Source: Clostridia bacterium (GTDB lineage Bacteria; Bacillota; Clostridia; UMGS1840; HGM11507). Taken from it: a DNA stretch of 64,000 bases. Under the pieces are notes generated by a model. The model did no database searches, was not told the DNA's origin, and saw nothing but the letters and a program-made list of their open reading frames with translations. The DNA lies in NCBI GenBank assembly GCA_017414505.1, contig JAFQLQ010000015.1:1-64000 (forward strand), given 5' to 3'. Of this stretch, positions 16,238 to 24,733 are shown piece after piece; the first letter of the stretch is position 1, and every line of letters begins with the position of its first letter. The position numbers and the translations under genes are program-made.

Positions 16238-17067
16238 ATTATCCTTTCCATATGCGATAAATCGTAAAATCCGCAAAGATGTGCAATTTCGGTTTTGGAT
16301 AGCTTTTTTTCTTCCAGCATTTTAAGAGCCTTGTTTTTTCTGTAATTTAATAAATATTCCGTTGGTGAGCATTGACATATTTCATTAAAATTTCTTAAAA
16401 ATGTGGAGCGTGAAAGGAAAAATTTATCGCATAAATCCTTAATAGTTATTTTTTCGCTGTAGTTCTGATGAATGTATTCAAGTGCCTGCATTACGGGCTG
16501 TTCATATTTTGTGGATTTTTCGGTTTTGGGTTCTTTTAACTGCTTTGAAAGCAGCTTTGAAAACCAGTATAAAATTTTCCACGCAGTATGTTCTTTTAAA
16601 GGGTTTATTGTACAAAATTCGGAATTATCGTCAATAATCATAAGGTCGTTTTTTAGCAGGGTAAGCTGTTTTTGCGTTAAATGTAAAAACATAGCTTCGG
16701 GAAAGTTACATCTTAAAAACGGCTCTATTTCCGTAAACTGTAAAAAACCGTCTACTTTACAGGCTTCTTCCTTGTTTTCGGCTATAAAATGTTCTTTGAG
16801 CACAAGATGAAAAACATCAAGATTTTTTGAATTATCGTAGGCATGAACAGTTTCCGGCGGAATGATAAACACATCTCCGGCTTTAACGGAAAACGAAGTG
16901 TTTTCTATGTGATGAGTTCCATAACCGGAAAAAATTATATTGATTTCGTAAAAATCATGATGATGTCTTGGATATTCATAATCTGTATATAAAAAAGCAC
17001 GAACTTGTTCGGCCTCGTTCCGGAATACCCCCGAAGCTTTAGCGTAATGCTTGGAATCAGTTCTCAT
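16225..17067 (-). CDS. AraC-family regulator with N-terminal cupin domain
   Basis: A 280-residue transcription factor: cupin-type ligand-sensing domain (YEYPRHHHDFYEINIIFSGY, GDVFIIPPETVHAY) followed by two helix-turn-helix motifs at the C-terminus (ITIKDLCDKFFLSRSTFLRN and LSKTEIAHLCGFYDLSHMER). The second recognition helix ends near the C-terminus and the family's usual FxxxF-G-SP tail is short. The start is ATG at 17067 (AAAGGTG upstream), not the longer frame. It is divergent from the glycyl radical enzyme across 98 bases holding four TTGTA repeats, so control of that gene is likely. Ligand unknown. Confidence 0.85.
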   Translation of the reverse strand: MRTDSKHYAKASGVFRNEAEQVRAFLYTDYEYPRHHHDFYEINIIFSGYGTHHIENTSFSVKAGDVFIIPPETVHAYDNSKNLDVFHLVLKEHFIAENKEEACKVDGFLQFTEIEPFLRCNFPEAMFLHLTQKQLTLLKNDLMIIDDNSEFCTINPLKEHTAWKILYWFSKLLSKQLKEPKTEKSTKYEQPVMQALEYIHQNYSEKITIKDLCDKFFLSRSTFLRNFNEICQCSPTEYLLNYRKNKALKMLEEKKLSKTEIAHLCGFYDLSHMERIIKKD

Positions 17068-17088
17068 AATTTCACCTTTTTGAAACGA

Positions 17089-17138
17089 TTGTACACAAAT
17101 ATAAAATAATTGTACTATTATTGTATCATATATTGTAG
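17089..17138. promoter_or_regulatory. helically phased TTGTA repeats, putative AraC operator
   Basis: TTGTA occurs four times in the same orientation, at 17089, 17110, 17121 and 17133, with spacings of 21, 11 and 12 bases, close to two, one and one DNA turns. The first two share TTGTAC. Direct repeats on one helix face suit AraC-type dimers. The site lies between the divergent regulator and glycyl radical enzyme genes. Confidence 0.5.
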
Positions 17139-17165
17139 TAAAATTCAAGATGAAAGGATGATTTT

Positions 17166-19256
17166 ATGGATAGAATAAAAAGACTTCGTAAATTAGCAAT
17201 TTCACCCGAAGTAAATTACAATGCGTTTTATTACTTTTTTTATAAAAAATTCTTTGAGCTTCCAACTGAAATGGATGTTCAGGAAAAATATGCCGAATCT
17301 CTTTATTATTCCTTTGAAAATGTTAAAATTAATATATCCGATGAGGAACTGATTGTAGGAAAACCGGAATATAATCTTTCCGAAGCAGAGAAAAAGGACT
17401 GGGAAGAAAATTATTACCCCGATGCACAAAAAAATGTGAATAAAATGGGGCCCGGGCAGGATTCTCATATGGCGATTGATTACGAGCTTATTTTAAACAG
17501 CGGTCTTTACGGAATAATTGCAAAAATAGATAACTATATGAAAAATTGTACCCCTGATAAAACGAGCTTCTATAAAGCTTGCAGAAGATGTCTTGAAGCA
17601 GTGATAATGTATTCCGAAAGATATGCCGCCGAAGCGGAAATGCAGGCTCAATCATCAGATGTAAAGAGAAAAACCGAGCTTTTAAGGCTTGCCGAAATTT
17701 GCAGAAATGCTCCGGCAAATCCTGCAAACAATTTTTATGAAGCAGTTCAGGCGGTTCACTTTGTAACTCACTGTGTTACTGTTATTCCGTTTCGCATGAT
17801 TTGTCAACAGTTTCAGCTTGGCAGACCAGACAGATATTTGTATCCCTTTTATGAAAAAGATATAAAAAACGGTGCAATAACAAAAGAATATGCACAGCTT
17901 TTACTTGATTGTCTTGGAATACAGATTAATCACCGTGTTCACAGCGGACTTTCAAGCGGATATATGGTAGGCGGAAGAGACGAAAACGGAAACATAATTG
18001 AAAATGAGCTTACCCTTATGGGAATGCAGGTAGTAGACGATATTCGTCTTGTTTATCCGTCGGTAGGGCTTTGTTATACCGACGGTATGGATGAAAAATG
18101 TCTTGAAAAGGCTTGTGAAATTCTTTCACACGGATGTTCTCATCCTGCAATTTTCAATGACGATATAATTTCAAAGGGGCTTGTTTCCTACGGTGTACCC
18201 GAAAAGGATTCCCGTAATTATATACACAGCACCTGCGTTGAAATAACCCCGGTTGCCGCATCAAATGTGTGGGTTGCAAGTCCGTATACCAATCTTGCAC
18301 AGGTTCTTTTGGATGTAATGGACAGAGAATATTCCGACTTTGATGAGCTATTAAACGCAGTTTTTGCTAATCTTGATGCCGGTATTAAGCGAAATTATGA
18401 AGTTGAGATGAAACAGAGAAAAACCCGTTGTGAAAATTCGGTTACCACTCTGCTTTCCTGCTTTGTTAACGATTGCCTTGAAAAGGGAACCGACATAGAA
18501 AGAGGCGGAGCACGATATAACTGGATTATGCCTTCCTTTGTGGGAGCGGCTAATTTAACCGATTCGCTTTTCGCCATAAAAACGCTTGTTTTTGATAATA
18601 AAGAAATGAGTATTTCTGAATTTATGGAAATTCTTGATAAAAACTTTGTTGGCTATGAAGAATTAAGGGAAAAAATTTCAAATAAAATTCCAAAATACGG
18701 AAACGATATTGATGAGATAGACGGTATATTTGAAAAAATAATAAACCATATAGTAACTGAATGTAAAAAATACGAATGTATGCATCAGAACGGCAGACTT
18801 GTTCCAAGTGTTTTCTGCTGGGAAATGCACGCAAGAATGGGTGCCGAAACCGGTGCAACTCCCGATGGAAGATATGCAGGATTTCCTCTTGGGGATGGCT
18901 CAGGGCCTTGTCAGGGCAGAGAATTTAACGGCCCTACGGCATCGGTTATTTCTTCAACAAAATGGGATCACCATGAAATGATTGGCGGAGTTGCGGTAAA
19001 TATGAAATTCAGCAAAAAAGTGTTTACTGCACAATCCTACAATGTTATGATGGGAATTATAAAAACATATCTTGAACGGGGCGGATTTGAAATTCAGATA
19101 AATGTAACTGATAAGGAAATCCTTGAAAAAGCACGCAAAAATCCCGGTGAATATAAAGATTTAGTTGTCAGAATCGGTGGATACAGCGATTATTTTGTAA
19201 GACTTTCCGAAAAAATGCAGGAAGAAGTAATATTAAGAACAGAACATTGTATATAG
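17166..19256 (+). CDS. glycyl radical enzyme, pyruvate formate-lyase family, substrate unknown
   Basis: Oxygen-sensitive radical enzyme of the PFL/diol-dehydratase superfamily. The thiyl cysteine and catalytic base are Cys357 and Glu359 in STCVEITPVA (usually GCVE), and the radical-bearing glycine is Gly672 in RIGGYSDYF, 24 residues from the C-terminus. The N-terminus (LPTEMDVQEKYAESLYYSF) and 696-residue length are shorter than in the roughly 790-residue choline lyase and glycerol dehydratase enzymes. A single active cysteine argues against pyruvate formate-lyase itself. No radical-SAM activase gene is adjacent. It is flanked by two AraC regulators. The actual reaction cannot be told from the sequence. 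Confidence 0.85.
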   Translation: MDRIKRLRKLAISPEVNYNAFYYFFYKKFFELPTEMDVQEKYAESLYYSFENVKINISDEELIVGKPEYNLSEAEKKDWEENYYPDAQKNVNKMGPGQDSHMAIDYELILNSGLYGIIAKIDNYMKNCTPDKTSFYKACRRCLEAVIMYSERYAAEAEMQAQSSDVKRKTELLRLAEICRNAPANPANNFYEAVQAVHFVTHCVTVIPFRMICQQFQLGRPDRYLYPFYEKDIKNGAITKEYAQLLLDCLGIQINHRVHSGLSSGYMVGGRDENGNIIENELTLMGMQVVDDIRLVYPSVGLCYTDGMDEKCLEKACEILSHGCSHPAIFNDDIISKGLVSYGVPEKDSRNYIHSTCVEITPVAASNVWVASPYTNLAQVLLDVMDREYSDFDELLNAVFANLDAGIKRNYEVEMKQRKTRCENSVTTLLSCFVNDCLEKGTDIERGGARYNWIMPSFVGAANLTDSLFAIKTLVFDNKEMSISEFMEILDKNFVGYEELREKISNKIPKYGNDIDEIDGIFEKIINHIVTECKKYECMHQNGRLVPSVFCWEMHARMGAETGATPDGRYAGFPLGDGSGPCQGREFNGPTASVISSTKWDHHEMIGGVAVNMKFSKKVFTAQSYNVMMGIIKTYLERGGFEIQINVTDKEILEKARKNPGEYKDLVVRIGGYSDYFVRLSEKMQEEVILRTEHCI

Positions 19257-19258
19257 AA

Positions 19259-19288
19259 AAAAGGGGATTGTATATTACATCCCCTTTT
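19259..19288. terminator. bidirectional terminator after the glycyl radical enzyme gene
   Basis: Stem AAAAGGGGAT with GTA inner pairs against TACATCCCCTTTT, loop TAT. A-rich and T-rich arms suit both strands; the hairpin covers the last codons of the convergent AraC gene. Confidence 0.75.
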
Positions 19289-20102
19289 GTTTGTATTCCA
19301 AGGGAGAAACTCCCGTATGTTTTTTAAAAGCCGTTGAAAAATAATTCTGCGAAGAATAGGAAAGCATTGCTGACACTTCCGATGCGGTGTGTTTTTCTTT
19401 TAAAAGCACCTTGGCGTATTCTATTTTCATATCGTTGAAATATTGCTTTATGCCTATTCCTGTGTACTTTTTAAACATTTGCTTTAATGTGGATTTACTT
19501 ACGGATAACGCTTTTGCAACATCCTCAAGAGAGATACTTTGTGTAATATTTTCCTGCATATAGTTTACCGCATCGGAAAAAAGCTGAGTGCTTGTATTCT
19601 TCTGCTTAAGAGGCGTTTGCTCCAGCATTTTTAAAATAAGAATTTCAAGAAAATCTGCAAAAATCTGCGATGTGCCTGACGGAATATTCTTGTTTTCTTC
19701 AAAAAGTATATTATCATCTGCTGAAAGTTTTAGCCATTTTTTCCCCGTATTCATCAGCATAGAGGCAATTTGTTGCATTTCTTCGGAAAAAATATAAATT
19801 CCGCTTGTGCAGGAGTTTAAAATATGTCCCGTTGCGGAAAAAGAAAAAATCATAACCTCTGCATTTTCGTTATCAGTCCAGTTTTTGTGGAATTTATCAG
19901 GGGCAATAAGCATTGCCTGACCTGACGAAAGTATATTGGCTGTATCGTCGGCAGTAACTCCGCATTTTCCTTTTTTTACATATATAAGTTCCCAGAAATT
20001 ATGCCGTTCACCGTCGAAATAATAGTCCTCGCTGAAAACAGCGTCGTAAACAGTATAAATTCCCGTTATATGTATGAGATTTTCGGGGGTTATTCTATGC
20101 AA
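19275..20102 (-). CDS. AraC-family regulator with cupin-like sensor domain
   Basis: A 275-residue regulator. The N-terminal half has the AraC ligand-binding barrel pattern (HNFWELIYVKKGKCGV, GQAMLIAPDKFHKNW); the C-terminal 100 residues carry two helix-turn-helix motifs (ISLEDVAKALSVSKSTLKQM and ASEVSAMLSYSSQNYFSTAF) and the signature KHTGVSPLEYKQKG. The start is TTG at 20102, seven bases after AGAGG; the GTG at 20111 lies inside that ribosome-binding site. It is convergent with the glycyl radical enzyme gene, so the link between them is positional only. Confidence 0.85.
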   Translation of the reverse strand: MHRITPENLIHITGIYTVYDAVFSEDYYFDGERHNFWELIYVKKGKCGVTADDTANILSSGQAMLIAPDKFHKNWTDNENAEVMIFSFSATGHILNSCTSGIYIFSEEMQQIASMLMNTGKKWLKLSADDNILFEENKNIPSGTSQIFADFLEILILKMLEQTPLKQKNTSTQLFSDAVNYMQENITQSISLEDVAKALSVSKSTLKQMFKKYTGIGIKQYFNDMKIEYAKVLLKEKHTASEVSAMLSYSSQNYFSTAFKKHTGVSPLEYKQKGM

Positions 20103-20235
20103 TTTTGTCACCTCTTTGAATGTCTTTTTTTATAAATTTAGTATAAATTTTACATTTTGTCAAGTGAAATTTATATTTTCTGCAATATGACGGGTGTTTT
20201 TGTGTGATTTGTAAGGAAAATGTAATATAAAACTA

Positions 20236-20264
20236 ATGACAAATTTGCAAACATCATTTATAAT
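20236..20264 (+). promoter_or_regulatory. sigma-A promoter for cdaA-cdaR
   Basis: ATGACA, a 17-base spacer and TATAAT, 27 bases before the cdaA start. Confidence 0.7.
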
Positions 20265-20291
20265 AAAAATAGTTATTTCGGGAGGTGCACT

Positions 20292-21113
20292 ATGCCCAAT
20301 CAATATTTTTTATCTACTTTTAAGCTTACGGATTTTATAGATATTGCCATTGTTGCATATCTTATTTACACGTTTATAAAATATTTTAAAAACACCAGAG
20401 CGTTTGAGCTTTTAAAGGGTGTTGCCCTGCTTCTTGTTTTCACGCAGCTAAGTGAGCTTCTTGAGCTCAACACAATTAATTTCATATTAAAAAATATTAT
20501 GCAGGTAGGATTAATAGCACTTGTTGTTATTTTCCAGCCGGAGCTTCGTAAATCACTTACCAAGGTTGGTACAAAATTTATGATGTTCAACTTTGATGAA
20601 AATATGGGCGATTCTGAAATTGAGTATCTTACAAATGAAATCACCGAGGCTTGTGAAACTTTAAGTTCACTCAAATACGGTGCTTTGATAGTTCTTGAGC
20701 AGGATGTAAAAATAGGGGATATAATAGCAACGGGAACTACACTTAATTCAAAGGTTTCTTCAGGACTTCTTGTAAACATATTTGTTCCAAACACTCCTTT
20801 GCACGACGGTGCGGTAGTAATAGGAGAGAGCAAAATAAAAGCTGCGGCTTGTTTTCTGCCCCTGTCGCAGAACGATTCCATTTCCAAAGAGCTGGGAACA
20901 AGGCACAGAGCAGGAATTGGTGTTTCGGAGATTTCGGACAGCGTTGTTATAATTGTTTCGGAGGAAACATCAAAAATATCTGTTGCCATAGACGGAACTC
21001 TTACAAGAAATGTTTCGGCTGACACTTTAAAAACAATACTTACCAAAACATTTTCCAAAGAGCTTCAGAGAAAACCGCAGAAAAATATTGTACGGAGGTT
21101 GATTAAAAAATGA
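20292..21113 (+). CDS. cdaA: diadenylate cyclase CdaA
   Basis: Membrane enzyme that joins two ATP into the second messenger c-di-AMP. About three N-terminal transmembrane segments (to residue 85, ending LIALVVIFQPELRK) are followed by the DisA_N catalytic domain with PLHDGAVVI (DGA metal/ATP motif) and GTRHRAGIG (RHR motif). 273 residues fits CdaA. GGGAGG precedes the ATG. It overlaps cdaR by four bases (ATGA), the universal cdaA-cdaR arrangement in Bacillota. glmM, often the third gene, is absent. Confidence 0.95.
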   Translation: MPNQYFLSTFKLTDFIDIAIVAYLIYTFIKYFKNTRAFELLKGVALLLVFTQLSELLELNTINFILKNIMQVGLIALVVIFQPELRKSLTKVGTKFMMFNFDENMGDSEIEYLTNEITEACETLSSLKYGALIVLEQDVKIGDIIATGTTLNSKVSSGLLVNIFVPNTPLHDGAVVIGESKIKAAACFLPLSQNDSISKELGTRHRAGIGVSEISDSVVIIVSEETSKISVAIDGTLTRNVSADTLKTILTKTFSKELQRKPQKNIVRRLIKK

Positions 21114-22081
21114 CAGGTTTGAAAAACAGAATAAAAAACAATCTTCCGTGGAAAATATTTTCGGTAGTTGCAGCAGTTTTGCTGTGGGGCATAATTCAGA
21201 TGATTCAGAATCCTCAGATAGATTTCACTTTTTCCAATATGAATGTAGAGGTTGTAAACGAAACTGTACTTGAGGAGCGGAATTTTGCCGTTTTGCCTAA
21301 GCTTGACGAGAAAGTAAAGGTTAAGGTTAAATGCCAGCGCTGGGAGCTTAACAAGCTTTCCAACGATGATTTTAAAGTTTATGTGGACTTATCGGGAATA
21401 TACAGTTCCGGTGTTATTGAGCTTCCCGTAAAGGTAAGAATAAATAACGAGCTTATTAATGTTTCGTCGGTTTCGCCGTCAACAGTTTTTGTAAATATAG
21501 ACAGAATTGTAACCGAAGAAAAACCGGTTGAAATCCATATTACAGGTTCACCCAAGGAAAATTGCTACACCAACGAATCTATGCTTTCATATCAGCCGGA
21601 GGTTGTTTCTGTAAAAGGGCCAAAAACATTGGTAGATTCAGTAGAATCCTGCGTTGCGAATGTGGATATTTCCTCTAAAACGGATACTTTTACAGAAAAC
21701 GCAAAGGTAATTCTGGTTGATAAAGACGGCGCTGCAGTGAATAATTCTGCTCTTACCGCTCTTAGTGAAACGGTTGCGGTGGAATGCGAAATTTTCACTA
21801 AAAAGGTTGTTCCGGTTGAACTGAAAAACGTTCCCGAAAATATTAAATATACTCTTTCTTCTTCATCGGTAGAGCTTGCAGGTCCGAAATCGGAGATAGA
21901 GAAAACGGAAAAAATTACTGTAGATAATTTTTCCTTTGATAAGCTTGAAAAAGGCTTTTCAAAGGATGTTGAATTTAAGCTTTCAGGTGAGCTTGTAAAT
22001 CTTAATAATACAAAAATAACAGCAACTATTTCCGAAATATTATCAGAAGACGATTCAAAAAAAGAATCAGAAGAGGAGTAA
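21110..22081 (+). CDS. cdaR: CdaR, YbbR-domain regulator of CdaA
   Basis: A 323-residue protein with one N-terminal membrane anchor (NLPWKIFSVVAAVLLWGIIQ) and a series of about three extracytoplasmic YbbR repeats, each about 80 residues with a pattern such as KPVEIHITGSPKENCY or KKVVPVELKNVPENIKY, and an acidic C-terminal end. In Bacillus and Listeria CdaR binds CdaA and tunes c-di-AMP output. Translationally coupled to cdaA through the ATGA overlap, and followed after one base by the oxidoreductase gene. Confidence 0.9.
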   Translation: MTGLKNRIKNNLPWKIFSVVAAVLLWGIIQMIQNPQIDFTFSNMNVEVVNETVLEERNFAVLPKLDEKVKVKVKCQRWELNKLSNDDFKVYVDLSGIYSSGVIELPVKVRINNELINVSSVSPSTVFVNIDRIVTEEKPVEIHITGSPKENCYTNESMLSYQPEVVSVKGPKTLVDSVESCVANVDISSKTDTFTENAKVILVDKDGAAVNNSALTALSETVAVECEIFTKKVVPVELKNVPENIKYTLSSSSVELAGPKSEIEKTEKITVDNFSFDKLEKGFSKDVEFKLSGELVNLNNTKITATISEILSEDDSKKESEEE

Positions 22082-22082
22082 T

Positions 22083-23648
22083 ATGAAAGTTCTTATTCTT
22101 AATGTAAAGGCTGATTTATTAAAAAACGAAAACGAAGTTTTTTCTAAAGCATTAAAGGTTAGCGGAATCAGAAAGAATACCGTTAAAAATATGTATGTTT
22201 ACAAAAAATCAGTCGATGCAAGAAAGGGCGATATAAAATTTATTTACTCCGTATGTGCAGAACTTAAGGGAAATTATCATATTGCGGAAAATGCAAATGT
22301 TAAAATACTTAAAGAATTTGAATATGATTTAAGCAGAAAAAAGGTTTCCGAAAATCTCCGCCCGGTAATTATCGGGGCAGGGCCTTCGGGCCTTTTTTGC
22401 GCATATTTGCTTGTAATGGCAGGGCTTAAACCGATAGTTTTTGAGCGCGGAGGAAAAATTGAGGACAGAATAAAGGATGTAAATTCGTTTTTTGAAAAAA
22501 GGCAACTTAATCCGGCGTGCAATATTCAGTTTGGAGAGGGTGGTGCAGGCACTTTTTCCGACGGTAAGCTTACCACCGGAATAAATGATTTCAGATGCGA
22601 TTATATTATAAAGACTTTTGCAGAATTTGGAGCTCCAAAAGAAATTCTTACTGACGGAAAACCTCATATCGGTACGGATTATTTAAGAAAAGTAATAGTC
22701 AATATGCGTAAGAAAATTGAAGAGCTTGGCGGTGAATTCCACTTTTACACAAAGGTGGATAAACTTGTTTTTTCGGAAAATAAGGTAGAAAAAATTATTC
22801 TTGAAAACGGTGAGGGCTATTCTTGTGAAGCTGTTGTTCTTGCAACGGGACACAGCGCACGAGATACCTATGAGATGCTTTATAAAAATAATGTTCCTAT
22901 GGAGAAAAAACCGTTTTCGGTGGGTTTTCGTGTGGAGCATTTAAGAGAAGATATTAATAAAATGAGATATCACGAATTTTATAACCACGAAAAATTAAAG
23001 GCTGCGGATTATAAGCTTTCTTACCGCAATAAAGAGCGTGGCTGCTACAGCTTTTGTATGTGCCCGGGCGGTCTTGTTGTTCCGTCACAGTCGGAAGAAA
23101 ATACGGTGGTTGTTAACGGTATGAGCAATTTTAAACGTGATGAAATTAATTCCAACAGTGCAATTGTTGCATCTGTTTTTCCATCCGATACCGAAGGCGG
23201 TGTTCTTGGCGGAATGTATTTTCAGCGTGAGCTTGAAAAGAAAGCCTTTGACAAGGCAGGCGGTGATTATTCTGCTCCTGTTCAGCTTTTAAAGGATTTC
23301 TTAAACGGTGAAAAAACAACTTCGCTTTCAAAGGTAATGCCATCTTATTGTCTTGGCTATAACTTTGCTGATTTGAATGATGTTCTGCCCGGATTTGTAA
23401 CGGATATTATCAGGGAAGGATTTAGTGATTTCGATAAAAAAATGAAAGGATTTGCGGATAGCGGAGCAGTAATAACCGGTGTTGAAACAAGAACAAGTGC
23501 ACCGGTAAGAGTTTTACGAAACGAAGCTATGGTATCACAAAAAGCATCTAACCTGTATCCCTGCGGAGAGGGAGCAGGCTATGCCGGAGGCATTATGAGT
23601 GCGGCGGCAGACGGACTTAAGGTTGCGGAAAAAATACTGGGAATATAA
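22083..23648 (+). CDS. FAD-dependent dehydrogenase, COG2509 family
   Basis: A 521-residue flavoprotein. An N-terminal domain of about 85 residues precedes the FAD-binding Rossmann motif VIIGAGPSGLFCAYLL (near 94), then QFGEGGAGTFSDGKLTTG, VLATGHSARDTYEML and a C-terminal FAD motif YPCGEGAGYAGGIMSAAADG. The family is widespread in Clostridia and Bacteroides and has no settled biochemical role. It follows cdaR by one base, a neighbourhood seen in other Clostridia, but a link to c-di-AMP is only suggested by position. Confidence 0.88.
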   Translation: MKVLILNVKADLLKNENEVFSKALKVSGIRKNTVKNMYVYKKSVDARKGDIKFIYSVCAELKGNYHIAENANVKILKEFEYDLSRKKVSENLRPVIIGAGPSGLFCAYLLVMAGLKPIVFERGGKIEDRIKDVNSFFEKRQLNPACNIQFGEGGAGTFSDGKLTTGINDFRCDYIIKTFAEFGAPKEILTDGKPHIGTDYLRKVIVNMRKKIEELGGEFHFYTKVDKLVFSENKVEKIILENGEGYSCEAVVLATGHSARDTYEMLYKNNVPMEKKPFSVGFRVEHLREDINKMRYHEFYNHEKLKAADYKLSYRNKERGCYSFCMCPGGLVVPSQSEENTVVVNGMSNFKRDEINSNSAIVASVFPSDTEGGVLGGMYFQRELEKKAFDKAGGDYSAPVQLLKDFLNGEKTTSLSKVMPSYCLGYNFADLNDVLPGFVTDIIREGFSDFDKKMKGFADSGAVITGVETRTSAPVRVLRNEAMVSQKASNLYPCGEGAGYAGGIMSAAADGLKVAEKILGI

Positions 23649-23684
23649 AAGGGGATTGCCTTTAAAAGTAAGGCAATCCCTTTT
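23647..23684. terminator. bidirectional terminator
   Basis: Inverted repeat around GGGATTGCCTT / AAGGCAATCCC flanked by A-runs and T-runs, between the convergent COG2509 and M23 genes. Confidence 0.8.
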
Positions 23685-23685
23685 G

Positions 23686-24717
23686 TTATGATACAAGCTC
23701 AGGATTAAAATATTCGCCGTTTATTAATACTTCAAAATGCAAATGTGCACCGGTAGATGTTCCCGTTTTACCAACTTTACCGATTGTTTCTCCTCTTAAT
23801 ACCTCGTCGCCTTCTGTAACTGTTGTTCCCTGCATAAGCTGTGAGTAAACAGTTTTTATATTATCTCTTTCAATAACTATGAAAAAACCTTGCTCGTTAT
23901 CGAATCCTGTTTCTGTTACTGTTCCGCTTATGGCTGAATTGACATCTGTTCCCTCAACTGCGGCAATATCAATTCCATTATGCTTCTTTTTTTCTTTTGT
24001 TACGGGATGTTCTCTTTCTCCGAAACGATTTGAAATTTCTCCTCCACAAGGCCATACAAATCCTTGCGATATAAATGCTCCGGGAGTTTCGGTATTTACT
24101 GTAAACATAAAGTTGAATTTCCCGGTGTGATTTCTTATGCCTAACCCCCGGTTTAGCATATAGTCAACAAAAGTGTAAGGAACATATGTTTTATCGCCAA
24201 CTAAGAGAGGTGTTTCCTGTGGCAGCTGGAGTTTTACGTTCATAACAGGCTTAACGTTATTATTTGTTATTCTTGAATCCTTGCTGTGCTTAATATCTAT
24301 AGTATCGCTGTTTAGCTTTATTGTGTATGCGACGGGCTCTTTTTCCATAGCTTCCGTAACCGTAATATGAATAGTTCCGTCGTCCCAGATCAGCTGGTTT
24401 GCTTTAATTTCAAATACTCCCAGTTTTTCAAAGGTTTCTCTTAATGGAAAATATGTCATATTATCTTTTATGAACGGTTTATTTTTTAGCTTTATAATTT
24501 CACCGTTTGAGTAAAAAGTAATGAGCTCTTTGTCTGTTTCGCTGTTAAGAGCTGCCATAACAACAGTTGTAAGAAGCATTGTTACCGCAATAAATAAGGT
24601 CATAATAAAAGCCATTATTCTGGAAAACAGTCCGCTTTTTGAACGTATTTTTAAGAATCTGTTCTGCAATTGTTTTTTATCAGCACTCATTTTGGTTGTA
24701 TAGATGTTTTCTAACAT
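23686..24717 (-). CDS. membrane-anchored M23 metallopeptidase sharing the N-terminal module of its upstream neighbour
   Basis: A 343-residue protein. Residues 1-30 (MLENIYTTKMSADKKQLQNR, then FLKIRSKSG) are nearly identical to the start of the next protein upstream and resemble the stretch that follows the M56 domain in BlaR1-type sensors. A membrane segment covers about 33-56. Outside lie a copper-amine-oxidase-like N1 domain (KDNMTYFPLRETFEKLGV) and a LytM/M23 domain with HNGIDIAAVEGTDV and HLHFEV; the zinc ligands His-Asp and HxH are present, so peptidoglycan endopeptidase activity is plausible. AAAAGGAG precedes the ATG. Last gene of the BlaI-M56 operon. Confidence 0.85.
   Translation of the reverse strand: MLENIYTTKMSADKKQLQNRFLKIRSKSGLFSRIMAFIMTLFIAVTMLLTTVVMAALNSETDKELITFYSNGEIIKLKNKPFIKDNMTYFPLRETFEKLGVFEIKANQLIWDDGTIHITVTEAMEKEPVAYTIKLNSDTIDIKHSKDSRITNNNVKPVMNVKLQLPQETPLLVGDKTYVPYTFVDYMLNRGLGIRNHTGKFNFMFTVNTETPGAFISQGFVWPCGGEISNRFGEREHPVTKEKKKHNGIDIAAVEGTDVNSAISGTVTETGFDNEQGFFIVIERDNIKTVYSQLMQGTTVTEGDEVLRGETIGKVGKTGTSTGAHLHFEVLINGEYFNPELVS
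24630..24666 (-). repeat. exact 37-bp repeat, copy 1 (module of the M23 gene)
   Basis: Identical to 25849-25885. It encodes LQNRFLKIRSKSG and the bases around it, in the same frame in both genes. Exact identity over 37 bases in otherwise diverged genes points to duplication or gene conversion. Confidence 0.9.
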
Positions 24718-24733
24718 AGAGCATATCTCCTTT

